From: Sulfitobacter sp. HGT1 | GTDB taxonomy: Bacteria; Pseudomonadota; Alphaproteobacteria; Rhodobacterales; Rhodobacteraceae | Length of the DNA: 64,000 bases | NCBI RefSeq assembly: GCF_013282155.1 | Contig: NZ_BLWI01000013.1 | Span: 1 to 64,000, forward strand | Reading direction: 5' to 3' | Part shown: in pieces, positions 26,835 to 35,915 of the stretch | How positions within the stretch are numbered: position 1 is the first letter of the stretch | How the letters are laid out: every line of letters starts with the position of its first letter | The notes under the pieces: generated by a model | What the model was told of the DNA's origin: nothing | Databases searched by the model: none | What the model saw: only the letters and a program-made list of their open reading frames with translations | Translations under genes and position numbers: made by a program

Positions 26835-28106
26835 TTAATCGCAGATAGCCCGCCAAGCAGTCGACAGTGCCGGCGCATTGCGTTTGCTGATCCATATGCC
26901 GATTATCGCGACTCCGGCAGCGATCAACCAAGGGGCTGGGTTGGAGGTATGAAAGGTGATCCAAAACAAGGTCATCTCTTGCCCCCCGCGGGCAAGGTGG
27001 CGGCTGTGAAACACCAACTCAACCAAACCGCAAACGCCCAGCGTTCCGATAACAGCGGGGCCTACGGTTTTGAAATACGGGCCGAGCAATTCTGCCCATC
27101 TGTTCTGCCGGATCACAGAAAGATGCATGATCAAGACACCAGCCAGACCCGAGGGGAAAAACATCACTGCGGCCAGAAACAAAACCCCGACATATAGCTG
27201 CCACAGATCGGTATGCAGGCTAAGTACCGTTTGTAGCAATGTGAACACGACTGCCCCCAGGATCGGCCCATAAAAGACCCCGATCCCTCCCAAAAACGCA
27301 ATCATCAGTATGGTTCCCGAAGCCTGTACGCTGAGGTTTTCAGCCGTGGCCAATTCATAGTTTATCGCAAACAACCCTCCGGCGACACCGGCGAAAAAGC
27401 CCGCGGCACAGAACGAAAAAAACCGGACCCACCGTGCCGAATATCCCAAATACTCCGCGCGTTCGGGATTGTCCCGGACGGCATTGGCCATCCGTCCCAT
27501 CGGCGTTTGGGTGAACAAATACATGAGGCCAACAGAGACAACCAACCAGAAGGAAATCAGATAATAGACTTCTATCTGGCGCAAAAATTCTACGCCAAAG
27601 AACGGCACGCCAAGGGTCCTGTCGCCGCCGACCCCGCCGCCACGGAAGAACGAATAACCAATGATCGAATACGATGCGACCAGTTCGACCACGCCTAGCG
27701 ATATCATGGCGAACACGGTGCCTGACCGGCGGGTCGAAAACGACCCGATCAGCATTGCCATACCCATGGAAAAGAAACCGGCAAACAAAGGTAGAAAGGG
27801 AAGTGGAATGGGGACACCGGCCGCCTGCAGATGGTTCATCACATGAATGCACATGAACCCGCCAAAACCTAAATAGATCGCATGACCAAAACTCAGCATG
27901 CCTGCCTGACCTAGCAACATATTGTAAGAAAGCGCGAAAATGATGGTGATCGCCATTTGGTTCATGATGGTGATCGTCGAATTTGCTGTAAAAACGGAAG
28001 GCAACATCGTCAAAATCACAACTGCGGCAACCCATGGCAACAGGGTGTTCGACAAGGAACGAAGGGCAACATCCGGACCGCGCAATACAGAGTTGTTCTT
28101 TTTCAT
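26835..28106 (-). CDS. Orphan branched-chain amino acid ABC permease (LivM-like)
   Basis: A 423-aa inner-membrane permease. The core has MAITIIFALSYNMLLGQAGMLSFGHA, GRMANAVRDNPERAEYLGYS and GGIGVFYGPILGA, standard LivM features. About 100 residues follow the usual end, including another hydrophobic segment (WLIAAGVAIIGIWIS). No LivH, LivG, LivF or binding-protein gene is beside it, so it is either an orphan that pairs with a remote system or a leftover. ATG 28106 is selected because membrane-protein sequence starts there; a longer frame begins at 28184. Ribosome site is weak. Confidence 0.82.
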   Translation of the reverse strand: MKKNNSVLRGPDVALRSLSNTLLPWVAAVVILTMLPSVFTANSTITIMNQMAITIIFALSYNMLLGQAGMLSFGHAIYLGFGGFMCIHVMNHLQAAGVPIPLPFLPLFAGFFSMGMAMLIGSFSTRRSGTVFAMISLGVVELVASYSIIGYSFFRGGGVGGDRTLGVPFFGVEFLRQIEVYYLISFWLVVSVGLMYLFTQTPMGRMANAVRDNPERAEYLGYSARWVRFFSFCAAGFFAGVAGGLFAINYELATAENLSVQASGTILMIAFLGGIGVFYGPILGAVVFTLLQTVLSLHTDLWQLYVGVLFLAAVMFFPSGLAGVLIMHLSVIRQNRWAELLGPYFKTVGPAVIGTLGVCGLVELVFHSRHLARGGQEMTLFWITFHTSNPAPWLIAAGVAIIGIWISKRNAPALSTAWRAICD

Positions 28107-28337
28107 ATATTTACGCAATTCATTCCAATTCGACCGGAACCGGCGCAGATACAAGCGCCGCGGTCCTGAAACAACTGACACCAACCGTCGGGTTACTCAA
28201 CGGCTGCAGGCTGATGAACTTCAATCATCTTTCTTTTGGGTAATAAAAATCGCTTAGCAGCCCCTATGCCGGCCCGTGTGATGGCAGGCGCAATAGGTGC
28301 GTTTATGGGATGTGCCAAACGAACTGCGGAAGGGCCG

Positions 28338-29213
28338 TCAGCGTGACGTTTGCCCGCCTTGCGGCGCGAGGCTCGCGATAGTGACCGTTGCGCCTGCGGA
28401 GATCGCTTCGGCATAGGCCGCCCCCACTGGCGTAGGCCGCATCTTGTTGTCCACCAGATTGATTGCGGGCACCTTGCCCTTCCAAGGATAGGGGTTCGCG
28501 GCGAACCAGGCGTACCGCTCGACAAAGGGCAGGTCATCCAACATGCGCACTGCGGCTTGCGCAAATCTCGCATTGGCCTGATACGTTGCGCGGCCCGGTC
28601 TGGACCAGTCGATAAAGGCGAACTCGGTCACCCAGATGGGTCGCCGGTATTCCTTGTGAACCGCAATCAGCCATTTGCGAAATGCGGCCACGTCGCCATT
28701 TTTCGAATAGTAGTGAACCGCCATGAAATCGACGCGCAGACCGCGCCGTTCGACCTCGTTCATGAAATTCCGCTGCCAGGACTTTTGGCCGAGTGTTCCC
28801 TCTTGGGTGGTTGCCGGGCTGCCAAGACGCAGACCGGATGCCTCGAGCCGTGGCCAAAGCGCGACAGCCTGTTGAACACTCATTCCGGCCTGATGGCTCC
28901 CGCCATGCCCGTCTGGTTCATTAAAGCCCAAAAGGGTGCTTGGCTTGCGGCTGGATCGGATCTGATCATCGATGTTTGCCGCAGTGTGAATCATTGGGAC
29001 GAATTCGACAGAGCGGCGGCGATTGCCGTCTTGCCAGATTTCGTCTGCCCGCCAGTTATAGTACCAGCCAAGACCACGCTGGCTCTCGATCCACTCAAGC
29101 GTTGTATAACTTGGGTTTTCCCAAGCGCCTACACCGGCGCTCTGCGCCACCGCAGCTTGTGCCATCAAAATCAATGCCCCGACGAACGACGAGACCTTCC
29201 GGGCCATAGTCAT
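28338..29213 (-). CDS. Secreted glycoside hydrolase, GH128/Asl1-like
   Basis: A 291-aa protein with a signal peptide ending near AQSAGVG (residue 24). The TIM-barrel of the asl1-like family (GH128, endo-beta-1,3-glucanases) is indicated by the catalytic-acid strand LLGFNEPDG near 95 and the nucleophile strand WVTEFAFIDW near 195, plus WYYNWRA at the start. GGAG lies 9 nt before the ATG. In this polysaccharide locus it could trim the polymer during export or release it. Substrate inferred from family. Confidence 0.82.
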   Translation of the reverse strand: MTMARKVSSFVGALILMAQAAVAQSAGVGAWENPSYTTLEWIESQRGLGWYYNWRADEIWQDGNRRRSVEFVPMIHTAANIDDQIRSSRKPSTLLGFNEPDGHGGSHQAGMSVQQAVALWPRLEASGLRLGSPATTQEGTLGQKSWQRNFMNEVERRGLRVDFMAVHYYSKNGDVAAFRKWLIAVHKEYRRPIWVTEFAFIDWSRPGRATYQANARFAQAAVRMLDDLPFVERYAWFAANPYPWKGKVPAINLVDNKMRPTPVGAAYAEAISAGATVTIASLAPQGGQTSR

Positions 29214-29254
29214 ATCTCTGGTCTCCTTGATTTATTCTGTCGCAATGTTGGTCC

Positions 29255-29518
29255 TCAGCCGCGGTAGCAGCGCGAACGCTGGCCAAAGCCGGCGGGCGAA
29301 CAAATCCAGCTGCCAGAACCCATTTGCCGCACGCGCACGACAGGCTTTCCCAAACGCGGTAGGGAAAGCAGGTTGAGGCTCGCCTTGGTGGTCTGCGTCC
29401 GCGTCTTTGTTGATTTGTTCTGGTCTGCAAAGGCTGCGCCAGCGCACAACGCGGTTGCCACGATCGCGCCGGCCAAGATACGGGTGGCGGGCCGGATGCT
29501 CTGTCTGGTGATGGTCAT
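29255..29518 (-). CDS. Small secreted protein of unknown function
   Basis: An 87-aa protein. A signal peptide (ILAGAIVATALCAGAAFA, cleavage near residue 31) is followed by a Lys/Thr-rich stretch and a C-terminal half with GSGSWICSPAGFGQRSRC, whose two cysteines could form a disulfide. Such small Cys-pair exported proteins occur in Rhodobacterales, function unknown. GGAGAG lies upstream of ATG. 41 bp upstream of the GH128-like gene on the same strand, so probably co-transcribed. Confidence 0.65.
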   Translation of the reverse strand: MTITRQSIRPATRILAGAIVATALCAGAAFADQNKSTKTRTQTTKASLNLLSLPRLGKPVVRVRQMGSGSWICSPAGFGQRSRCYRG

Positions 29519-30060
29519 GGTTGCTGCTCTCCGTCATTTTAGGTTGATGACCGCCCCCGCCCAAAGGGACGGATACCGTCTTGTGTGAAGGAAGATGTTC
29601 TATGATGGGGGATGATGACGCCCTTTCGCAGGCGAAAAGGCGGCGAAATTTGGGCAAATTGGGTCAGGGCCCCGATTGGCGGCCAGGCCGAATGCAAAAA
29701 CATTTGTGAGAAAGTCCGCGCGGCAAAACAAATTACCTAAGTTGCGCGAGAACGCGCACTCTGCGTTTGCCATTAGACTGCTCCTCTCGACCGTAGCTCA
29801 AATTATCTCGGTCTTGCGCCGAGCTAAAACGGTGGGTAGGGGCGTAACTACAGCAAGAATGGCATCGAGAAAACAGCCTTGGTCCCGTCTATGTCGCGCA
29901 CAGCAAGATTTCCGCCCCATACGGTCTGGAAAGAGGCGGTTTCAGGTCTGCTTTTACCTGATCAAATGCTACTAAATCGTTGATTTATTTAGTACACGCT
30001 ATGAGTGCAGTATCGTGACGCCTGCATCGGCAGTATACCGCCGATGCAAGCGCAATTTGG
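29519..30060. other. Intergenic stretch with hairpin and a possible kinase-tail relic
   Basis: About 540 bp. At 30023-30048 a 9-bp stem (TGCATCGGC / GCCGATGCA, 8-nt loop) lies 12 bp beyond the stop of the GH26-like gene and may end that operon. On the minus strand around 29848-29950 a short frame ends GGNLAVRDIDGTKAVFSMPF then TAG, which resembles the last strand of a histidine-kinase ATPase domain; only about 30 codons, so it is at most a relic. Confidence 0.35.
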
Positions 30061-30951
30061 TTACTCGAGGATATTGTGGTCGAAGCGCCAGTCCGGCAGA
30101 CCAAACCCATCAGGCCATGGATAGACCTCGGGATAGTTGAAGTAGACAACCGCGATCAGCCGATCAAGCCCGTCGAGATCTTGGCGGATATCCTCGTTCC
30201 AGCGGTCGAAATAGGCCTGGTCGCCGACATATCCCAACTCTGCCACAATGATCGGCTTGTTGAATTGCAGCGCACGCTCATAGCGCGGATCAAGAACCTC
30301 GCGAAAGCTGCGCTCTTGCCCGGTGATCTCTTTTTCCCAGGCTTGCAGCCCAAACACCGACAAACCGATCACATCGACATAGTCGTCGCCCGGATAGTAT
30401 TTTTCCATGCCTTCCAGACCAAGCGGCGACCACATGAAATCAATGTCCGATGCCTCTTTGCGGCAGACGTCGACCATGCGTTTATAGGCGGCGATATAAG
30501 TGTCTTTGTCCCAACCGGCCCAGATGAACTGACCTGACACGTCCTCCATTTCATGCGCCCAACGCACGGTTACCGCACTCTGGAAGCCACTGAAGATTTT
30601 GCAAATTTCGGCCATGTTGGTGTCGAAATCGCCGTTCTGGATACCGGCCATCAAGACAGAGGGCCGGTTGCGCTCGTTTCGCGTCCAGGTCCAGGGTTCG
30701 ATCGTCGCCAGAATAGACCGGCCACGCTCGGTCGCATAGGCGTCAGCTTCCAGAAGCGATGGAAGGTAGACATCCTGCCAGGGCAGGAAAAGATGCTCGA
30801 TGCGCACGTCAGCATCTTCACTGAAGGTACCTTCGGGATCGTAAACGCCAAATGGCAACGATCCGGGTGGTGCGGCCAGAGCTGTCGTTGCCGACAAAAG
30901 CGTCGCAGCTAGGATGCCTGGTAGGTGCAGGCCTTTAGGATTGCAGGTCAT
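30061..30951 (-). CDS. Secreted glycosyl hydrolase, GH26-like
   Basis: A 296-aa protein with a signal peptide (LPGILAATLLSATTALA, cleavage after residue 26). It carries SVTVRWAHEMEDVSGQF, the region of the acid/base Glu of GH26-type endoglycanases, and IIVAELGYVGD near 240 for the nucleophile Glu, with WSPLG and YVDVIGLSVFG strands between. ATG 30951 is set by AGGAGG at 7-nt spacing; the longer open frame upstream is out of frame with and overlaps the glycan synthase and is rejected. Last gene of the four-gene operon; probably cuts the polymer made by the synthase. Confidence 0.82.
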   Translation of the reverse strand: MTCNPKGLHLPGILAATLLSATTALAAPPGSLPFGVYDPEGTFSEDADVRIEHLFLPWQDVYLPSLLEADAYATERGRSILATIEPWTWTRNERNRPSVLMAGIQNGDFDTNMAEICKIFSGFQSAVTVRWAHEMEDVSGQFIWAGWDKDTYIAAYKRMVDVCRKEASDIDFMWSPLGLEGMEKYYPGDDYVDVIGLSVFGLQAWEKEITGQERSFREVLDPRYERALQFNKPIIVAELGYVGDQAYFDRWNEDIRQDLDGLDRLIAVVYFNYPEVYPWPDGFGLPDWRFDHNILE

Positions 30952-30968
30952 TGGATATCCTCCTTTTG

Positions 30969-32831
30969 CTAGAAATTTATAAGATTGTTCCAGAATTCGG
31001 GATTCCACCGAAATCTGACATTGTCGCCTCCGCCCATTCCGGCACCCGACACCATGTATTCGTAGGAGACAATTTCTGCGTCCACCAAGCCAACGCTGAG
31101 GGCGAGTATGCTTTCTGGGCCCCGGAATACGAGGGCCCATATTAGGAGAACCGACAACATGGGCACAGTCAGCACCTGGATCGGGATCGCCGATAGAGCG
31201 TGGCGGATCGGGATCGCGTTGTCCCTTATGTGCCGGATCACGATGACGATGGTGATCACGGCATAGATGGAACCGTTCATCAGTGTGATGAAGTAGAAAC
31301 CCAGTGCCTCGTCCAACTCGTTGACCAGCAGAACCGGCAGGATACAGCCCAAGGCCAGCGCTGCGTAGGGCAGCACAACCCGGAGCGGAAGCAATGCCTC
31401 GGCGGCTTCGCCCTTGGGAGTTATGCGGAAATCGACAAAGCGGCCTGATATCCGGTCGCGCAGGGCCATTGTGCATCCCCACAGCACCCAAGGCCACTGG
31501 AGCGCGAGAAACAGCGCCTTTTCCCAGCCAAGCACTTTGGCATCGCGCGGGCGAAAGAAACCGTCGCGCTTGATCGCAAAGGCCATCATTGTCGCCCCAA
31601 CGGCAGGCCAGATCGCGTGGAACACGAAGGCGGGGTACGTGACATCGGCATAGCGCATGTCGAACACGACCGCAGCAATCGGCATCAGATAGAGAACCAG
31701 CATGAATGTCGCGAACAGCGGATACCAAAGTTGGCAGAACACGAACTGAAACTTGAGCCGTGGCGGCAGCGTGGGAAGATAGCGCGACGTGTGGCTTAGC
31801 AGCAGCGTCAAAAGGCTGCGCGACCACTGGAATTCCTGCGTGCATAGGTCGGCGATGGTCGCGGGCCCGTCGCCTACAGCGAGCGCATCAATCGCATGGA
31901 CACCGCGCCAGCCGCCTGCGTTTAACAGCATCGAGGTGGAATGATCCTCGGCCAGTTCGGGGCCCAGCCCGCCGACCTCGCGCAGCGCGCGGGTGCGCAC
32001 GGCATAATGCGAGCCGATGCACATCGGGACCAGCGCCCCAGCATATCCCGCCTGGAAAACCCCGTGAAAACCCGCCTCGGTGTGCAGGCGTGTCCGTGCG
32101 GCCCAGCTTTGCGCCGCGTTGGCCGCGCACATCGATGGCGCACTGACATAGCCGACCTTGGGGTCCGCAAAACCGCGCAGAATTTCCGCCAGATAGGTCG
32201 GGCTGGGCACATGGTCCGCATCGAATTGCGAAACGAAATCATAGCGGTCATAGCCATAGTGATCGTAAAAAAAGGCCAGATTGCCTTCCTTGCAGCGTGT
32301 GCGCCGGGGCCATTGTGCACGATGATAATCGGGCCGGTCCTTGCGCGTTGAAATCTGGACCCCATGCGCATCACACCAGGCGATGGTGTCGGGCTGCGGG
32401 TCTTCATCGGCAAGCCATGTGTCGTGCGGATAGGTTTGCGAAAGCATCGCCTCCAGCGTTCGTTTGACCACGGAAAACGGCTCGGACGGCGTTTTGGTCA
32501 CGATCATGGCGACGCGGGTTTCGGACGGGTCGGGCAGACCACCTGCGGGCACCGCTGCGCGGCGAAAGATCAGGATGAAATAGGCCTGCATGAACAAGAG
32601 CCAGGCAAAGGCGGTCGTCGCCACCCAGTATTGAGCGCCGGGCAATATATGCGCGGGGTCCAGCCACCAGATCCAGAACCACAGCGTTACCCCGCCCCAG
32701 AACAGGATGAGAAGATCGTACTTTACACGCGTTCTCCCTGTCAGCAGCCGGCGCATATATCCTTGCGCCGTGGCTTCTGGCCGGGGCGGCACCAGAGGTG
32801 CGCTTGGAAGGTTTTCAGACGTTTGTGTCAT
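30969..32831 (-). CDS. Membrane beta-glycan synthase (family-2 glycosyltransferase, BcsA/CrdS-like)
   Basis: A 620-aa processive glycosyltransferase. Two N-terminal membrane helices precede the cytosolic GT domain with the D,D,D,QxxRW-type residues: LADEDPQPD, the DxD in SQFDADHVPSPTY, LAEDHST for the catalytic Asp, and QEFQWSRSLL as the QxxRW-like motif (QW rather than RW). Five to six C-terminal helices follow. No PilZ domain is present, so control by c-di-GMP inside this protein is unlikely. ATG 32831 overlaps the galE stop by 17 bp. Such enzymes make beta-1,3- or beta-1,4-glucans; the product cannot be read from sequence. Confidence 0.87.
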   Translation of the reverse strand: MTQTSENLPSAPLVPPRPEATAQGYMRRLLTGRTRVKYDLLILFWGGVTLWFWIWWLDPAHILPGAQYWVATTAFAWLLFMQAYFILIFRRAAVPAGGLPDPSETRVAMIVTKTPSEPFSVVKRTLEAMLSQTYPHDTWLADEDPQPDTIAWCDAHGVQISTRKDRPDYHRAQWPRRTRCKEGNLAFFYDHYGYDRYDFVSQFDADHVPSPTYLAEILRGFADPKVGYVSAPSMCAANAAQSWAARTRLHTEAGFHGVFQAGYAGALVPMCIGSHYAVRTRALREVGGLGPELAEDHSTSMLLNAGGWRGVHAIDALAVGDGPATIADLCTQEFQWSRSLLTLLLSHTSRYLPTLPPRLKFQFVFCQLWYPLFATFMLVLYLMPIAAVVFDMRYADVTYPAFVFHAIWPAVGATMMAFAIKRDGFFRPRDAKVLGWEKALFLALQWPWVLWGCTMALRDRISGRFVDFRITPKGEAAEALLPLRVVLPYAALALGCILPVLLVNELDEALGFYFITLMNGSIYAVITIVIVIRHIRDNAIPIRHALSAIPIQVLTVPMLSVLLIWALVFRGPESILALSVGLVDAEIVSYEYMVSGAGMGGGDNVRFRWNPEFWNNLINF

Positions 32832-33813
32832 GGCGCAGGGCGAGCCCAAAATGGGGCGCGGCGTCGCGAACGATCGTGTCGAGATCGGATCGCGTGGCCC
32901 GAAAATCGAGCTTGCGGTGTGCTGACGAGGGATCGGCCACAAGCGCTGGCGGATCACCGGGGCGGCGGGGCGCGTCTACCGACGGGACAGTCCGGCCAGT
33001 GACGCGCGCGACCGCGGCGCAGACCTCGCGGATGGACTGCCCTCGCCCGGTTCCAAGGTTCAGCGCGAGAGGCTCGCCGCCCAGTTCAAGGTGGCGCAAA
33101 GCCTTGAGATGCGCAGCTGCCAGATCGCTGACATGAATATAGTCGCGAATGCAGGTGCCGTCCGGCGTATCGTAATCCGTTCCATAGACCTTGAGGCCCG
33201 GATGCGTTCCGGCAGCGGCCATCAGGGCCAATGGGATCAGCCGGGTTTCGGGATCATGCCGTTCTGACAATTCACCCTCCGGGTCGGCACCGGCAGCATT
33301 GAAATAGCGCAAGATCGCATAACGAAGCCCAAAGGCCTGTGCCTGGTCGCGGATCATCTGCTCGCCCATCAGTTTGGTCCAGCCGTAGGGATTAATTGGC
33401 ACCTGCGGCGCGTCTTCGCGGATCGGGACGCTTGGCGGGATACCGTAGGTCGCGCAACTTGAGGAAAACACCAGCCGGTCAATGCCGGTCGTCTTCATCG
33501 CCGCCAGCAGCGAAATAAGCCCGCCGACGTTGTTGTCATAATATTGGTCCGGTCGCGCAATCGAGTCTGCGACGACAGCGAAGGCCGCAAAATGCATCAC
33601 GGCAGTGGCCTTGTGCCGGCGCAGGACATCCGCGAGCGCCGATCTGTCGCGCACGTCAATCTGTTCCAGCGGGCCCCATTTCACCGCATCGGCATGCCCG
33701 GTGCTCAGGTTGTCGACGGTGATAGGCAGGTATCCCGACGCGGCAAGTGCCTTGCACGCGTGGCTTCCCACGAAACCTGCGCCTCCGGTCACGATGACGG
33801 CAGTTGCGGCCAT
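32815..33813 (-). CDS. galE: UDP-glucose 4-epimerase
   Basis: A 332-aa extended SDR. It has the NAD-binding GGAGFVGSHACKAL at the N-terminus, HFAAFAVVADS, the Ser of FSSSCATYG and the Tyr/Lys pair in NPYGWTKLMGE, and LNLGTGRGQS near 265, all GalE-like. It would interconvert UDP-glucose and UDP-galactose (or the N-acetyl forms). GGAGG is 9 nt before ATG. 4 bp downstream of the decarboxylase gene and overlapping the synthase gene, so clearly one operon supplying the sugar donor. Confidence 0.88.
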   Translation of the reverse strand: MAATAVIVTGGAGFVGSHACKALAASGYLPITVDNLSTGHADAVKWGPLEQIDVRDRSALADVLRRHKATAVMHFAAFAVVADSIARPDQYYDNNVGGLISLLAAMKTTGIDRLVFSSSCATYGIPPSVPIREDAPQVPINPYGWTKLMGEQMIRDQAQAFGLRYAILRYFNAAGADPEGELSERHDPETRLIPLALMAAAGTHPGLKVYGTDYDTPDGTCIRDYIHVSDLAAAHLKALRHLELGGEPLALNLGTGRGQSIREVCAAVARVTGRTVPSVDAPRRPGDPPALVADPSSAHRKLDFRATRSDLDTIVRDAAPHFGLALRHDTNV

Positions 33814-33817
33814 GAGC

Positions 33818-34846
33818 TCAGCCCTCCACCGCTGAAGTTCGCGCCAGTTCGGCGTCGAAATACGGGATCGTCTTGAGCAGCCCCTCGCGCAGTGAGAATT
33901 TCGGTTTCCAGCCCAGCAGGGTATGGGCCCGCGCGATATCCGGCCGTCTCTGCATCGGGTCGTCCTCGGGAAGATCCTTAAATACCAGCCGCGACCGGCT
34001 TTGTATCAACGCGAGAACCTTCTCGGCAAGTTCCAGGATGGTGAACTCATCCGGGTTGCCAAGGTTTACGGGGCGGGCAAGATCTCCCTCGGTGTACATC
34101 AGGGTCATGAGGCCAGACAAAAGGTCATCAACATAGCAGAAGGACCGCGTCTGCTTTCCGTCCCCATAGACGGTCAGATCGGAGCCTGACAGCGCCTGCA
34201 CGATAAAGTTCGAGATGACACGCCCGTCCGCAGGGTCCATCATGGGGCCATAGGTGTTGAATATGCGCGCAACCCGGATATCGACCCCGCGGTGCTTGTG
34301 GAACTCATAGAACAGCGTCTCGGCGGCCCGCTTGCCCTCGTCGTAACAGGAGCGCGGACCCATGGTCTGGACGTTTCCGCGATAATTTTCGACCTGCTGG
34401 CTGATCAACGGGTCGCCATATACTTCTGACGTAGAAGCCTGAAGTATGCGGGCACCTGTCTGACTGGCCAGCTTGAGCAGGTTCTCCGAGCCGATCACAT
34501 TGGTCTCGAACGTCGCGATCGGGTCCAGCTGGTATTTCGGTGGCGACGCCGGGCTTGCCATGTTGAAGATGAAATCTATCGGTTCCGCGGACTCAAACTT
34601 TTGGATGACGTCATGCTGGACAAACGCAAAATCCGGATCATCGAGCAGCGAAGAGATGTTGCTAAAACGCCCCGTCGAGAGATTGTCGACGCAGATCACC
34701 CGTGCGCCCCGATCAAGATGGGCGCGACACAAGTGAGACCCCAGAAACCCCGCGCCACCAGCCACCATGACAGTCTTCCCGGCCATGGGCGTCGCAATAT
34801 CGTACTTGGCCTTTGTGTCCGGCTTCATTTCTATAATCCTTGTCAT
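33818..34846 (-). CDS. UDP-glucuronate decarboxylase-like epimerase (UXS)
   Basis: A 342-aa extended [14 protein letters not shown] near residue 30, [25 protein letters not shown], the active-site [11 protein letters not shown] (Tyr and Lys), and [21 protein letters not shown] match UDP-xylose synthase, which turns UDP-glucuronate to UDP-xylose. The glutamate in YDEGKR is diagnostic of the decarboxylase against related dehydratases. First gene of the operon; ATG 34846 or ATG 34828 are both possible. Presence of a xylose donor enzyme hints at a xylose-containing polymer. Confidence 0.85.
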   Translation of the reverse strand: MTRIIEMKPDTKAKYDIATPMAGKTVMVAGGAGFLGSHLCRAHLDRGARVICVDNLSTGRFSNISSLLDDPDFAFVQHDVIQKFESAEPIDFIFNMASPASPPKYQLDPIATFETNVIGSENLLKLASQTGARILQASTSEVYGDPLISQQVENYRGNVQTMGPRSCYDEGKRAAETLFYEFHKHRGVDIRVARIFNTYGPMMDPADGRVISNFIVQALSGSDLTVYGDGKQTRSFCYVDDLLSGLMTLMYTEGDLARPVNLGNPDEFTILELAEKVLALIQSRSRLVFKDLPEDDPMQRRPDIARAHTLLGWKPKFSLREGLLKTIPYFDAELARTSAVEG

Positions 34847-35271
34847 AGCAACTTACCTTTCTTTCGGCGATTATCGCCGTGTGGGACGGGCCGAAGGGGC
34901 TTCTTGCTGCACGGTCGCTTCCCGGGCTTAAGGCTGCGCTGAGCGCGAAATGTCTGGCGACCCTGGTGCAGATGGCCGATCAGGGCGGTCCGCATTTATG
35001 TCAGTCGAGGCAAGATCCTTTGTCCAACGTGGGCCTAGGGCTATGACTGTAGCTTCATCTCAACTCGGCAACTTTGACACATATCAATGTGTTAACTTGG
35101 CCATATTGACATACATCAATGTGTCTAAAGCTCGGGCACACGAGAATTGACGGTATCAAGACGTCATATTCTGCGCGGTGGCATTGGCAGCCGGACACGC
35201 GGAATGTGGATTGGAGCAATCTGGGTGCCTGAGAAGTGGTGCCCCTTTGAGCAAACGAAAGAGGTCACGCC
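34847..35271. other. Regulatory intergenic region of the polysaccharide locus
   Basis: About 425 bp between the divergent UXS and DUF995-type genes. No coding sequence was recognised. It contains two FNR-type boxes (35074-35119) and sequence on either side rich in GC. It must hold the promoters for both directions. Confidence 0.6.
35074..35119. promoter_or_regulatory. Tandem FNR/Crp-family binding boxes
   Basis: Two 14-bp sites, TTGACACATATCAA at 35074-35087 and TTGACATACATCAA at 35106-35119, both fit TTGAC-N4-ATCAA and are 32 bp apart centre to centre, about three helix turns. The similarity extends past each box (ATGTGT). FnrL, DnrD or FixK-type regulators of alphaproteobacteria use such sites. 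They lie 228-260 bp from the UXS start and 153-198 bp from the DUF995 gene. Confidence 0.6.
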
Positions 35272-35820
35272 ATGTCATCCGATTTCACAGCAACAAATGG
35301 TCCATGCGGCCCGACAGCACCCACATCACGGGCACGTCGTGTGGCATCTATCCTGGCAGTCTGCTTGGCTATTTCTGCCTGCGAGAGCACCACGGACCAG
35401 ACCCCAATTCTGGCAGATACGATGAAACCTGCACCCGAAACGCTGTTGCGGATGTTCGCGAACCGGACGGAAGGCTGGAATCGGGGATCGGGAAGTTACT
35501 ATGGCGCGGATGGCACCTGGCGGGCCGTCAATACCACCGAGCAGAGCTTGGGCTTGGGGCGGTGGTATGTGACGACCCAGAGCAAACTATGCACCGAGAG
35601 TATCTGGCGCTGGCGGCAGGACTTCGGCACCGAAACCGGCGAAAAGACGACAAGCTGCCGCTATTTCCGCAAGGATGCCGACGGTCAGCTCTGGTCGACC
35701 AGCGAGAGTGCCGATGGGCCCTGGTATCCGTTCAACAAGGACCGGCTCAGCCGCGGCAATCAGATCTCATCGGAGTTCACACGGTTGGCCCGTTATCTGG
35801 AGATTGCCAAAACGCCCTGA
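35272..35820 (+). CDS. Lipoprotein with DUF995-like domain
   Basis: A 182-aa predicted lipoprotein. A hydrophobic stretch (ASILAVCLAISAC) ends in a lipobox with Cys about 37. The mature part (LLRMFANRTEGWNRGSGSYY, GADGTWRAV, then CTESIWRWRQ, CRYFRK) resembles the DUF995 family found in rhizobia and roseobacters near polysaccharide genes; function unknown. AGAGGT precedes the ATG by 6 nt. Divergent from the polysaccharide operon and next to the FNR boxes, so it may be co-regulated. Confidence 0.7.
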   Translation: MSSDFTATNGPCGPTAPTSRARRVASILAVCLAISACESTTDQTPILADTMKPAPETLLRMFANRTEGWNRGSGSYYGADGTWRAVNTTEQSLGLGRWYVTTQSKLCTESIWRWRQDFGTETGEKTTSCRYFRKDADGQLWSTSESADGPWYPFNKDRLSRGNQISSEFTRLARYLEIAKTP

Positions 35821-35915
35821 GGATCGAGACGGCCCATGTCTGAAGCAAAGGGTCGAACCAACGGTCTGGCGATCCCTAAGCGGGTTCTGAAGACCGGACA
35901 CTCCTTAAAGTTCGG

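Noticed and set aside
30952-31845. Open extension of the GH26-like frame across the glycan synthase
   Set aside because: It reads the synthase gene out of frame; AGGAGG and a signal peptide fix the start at 30951.
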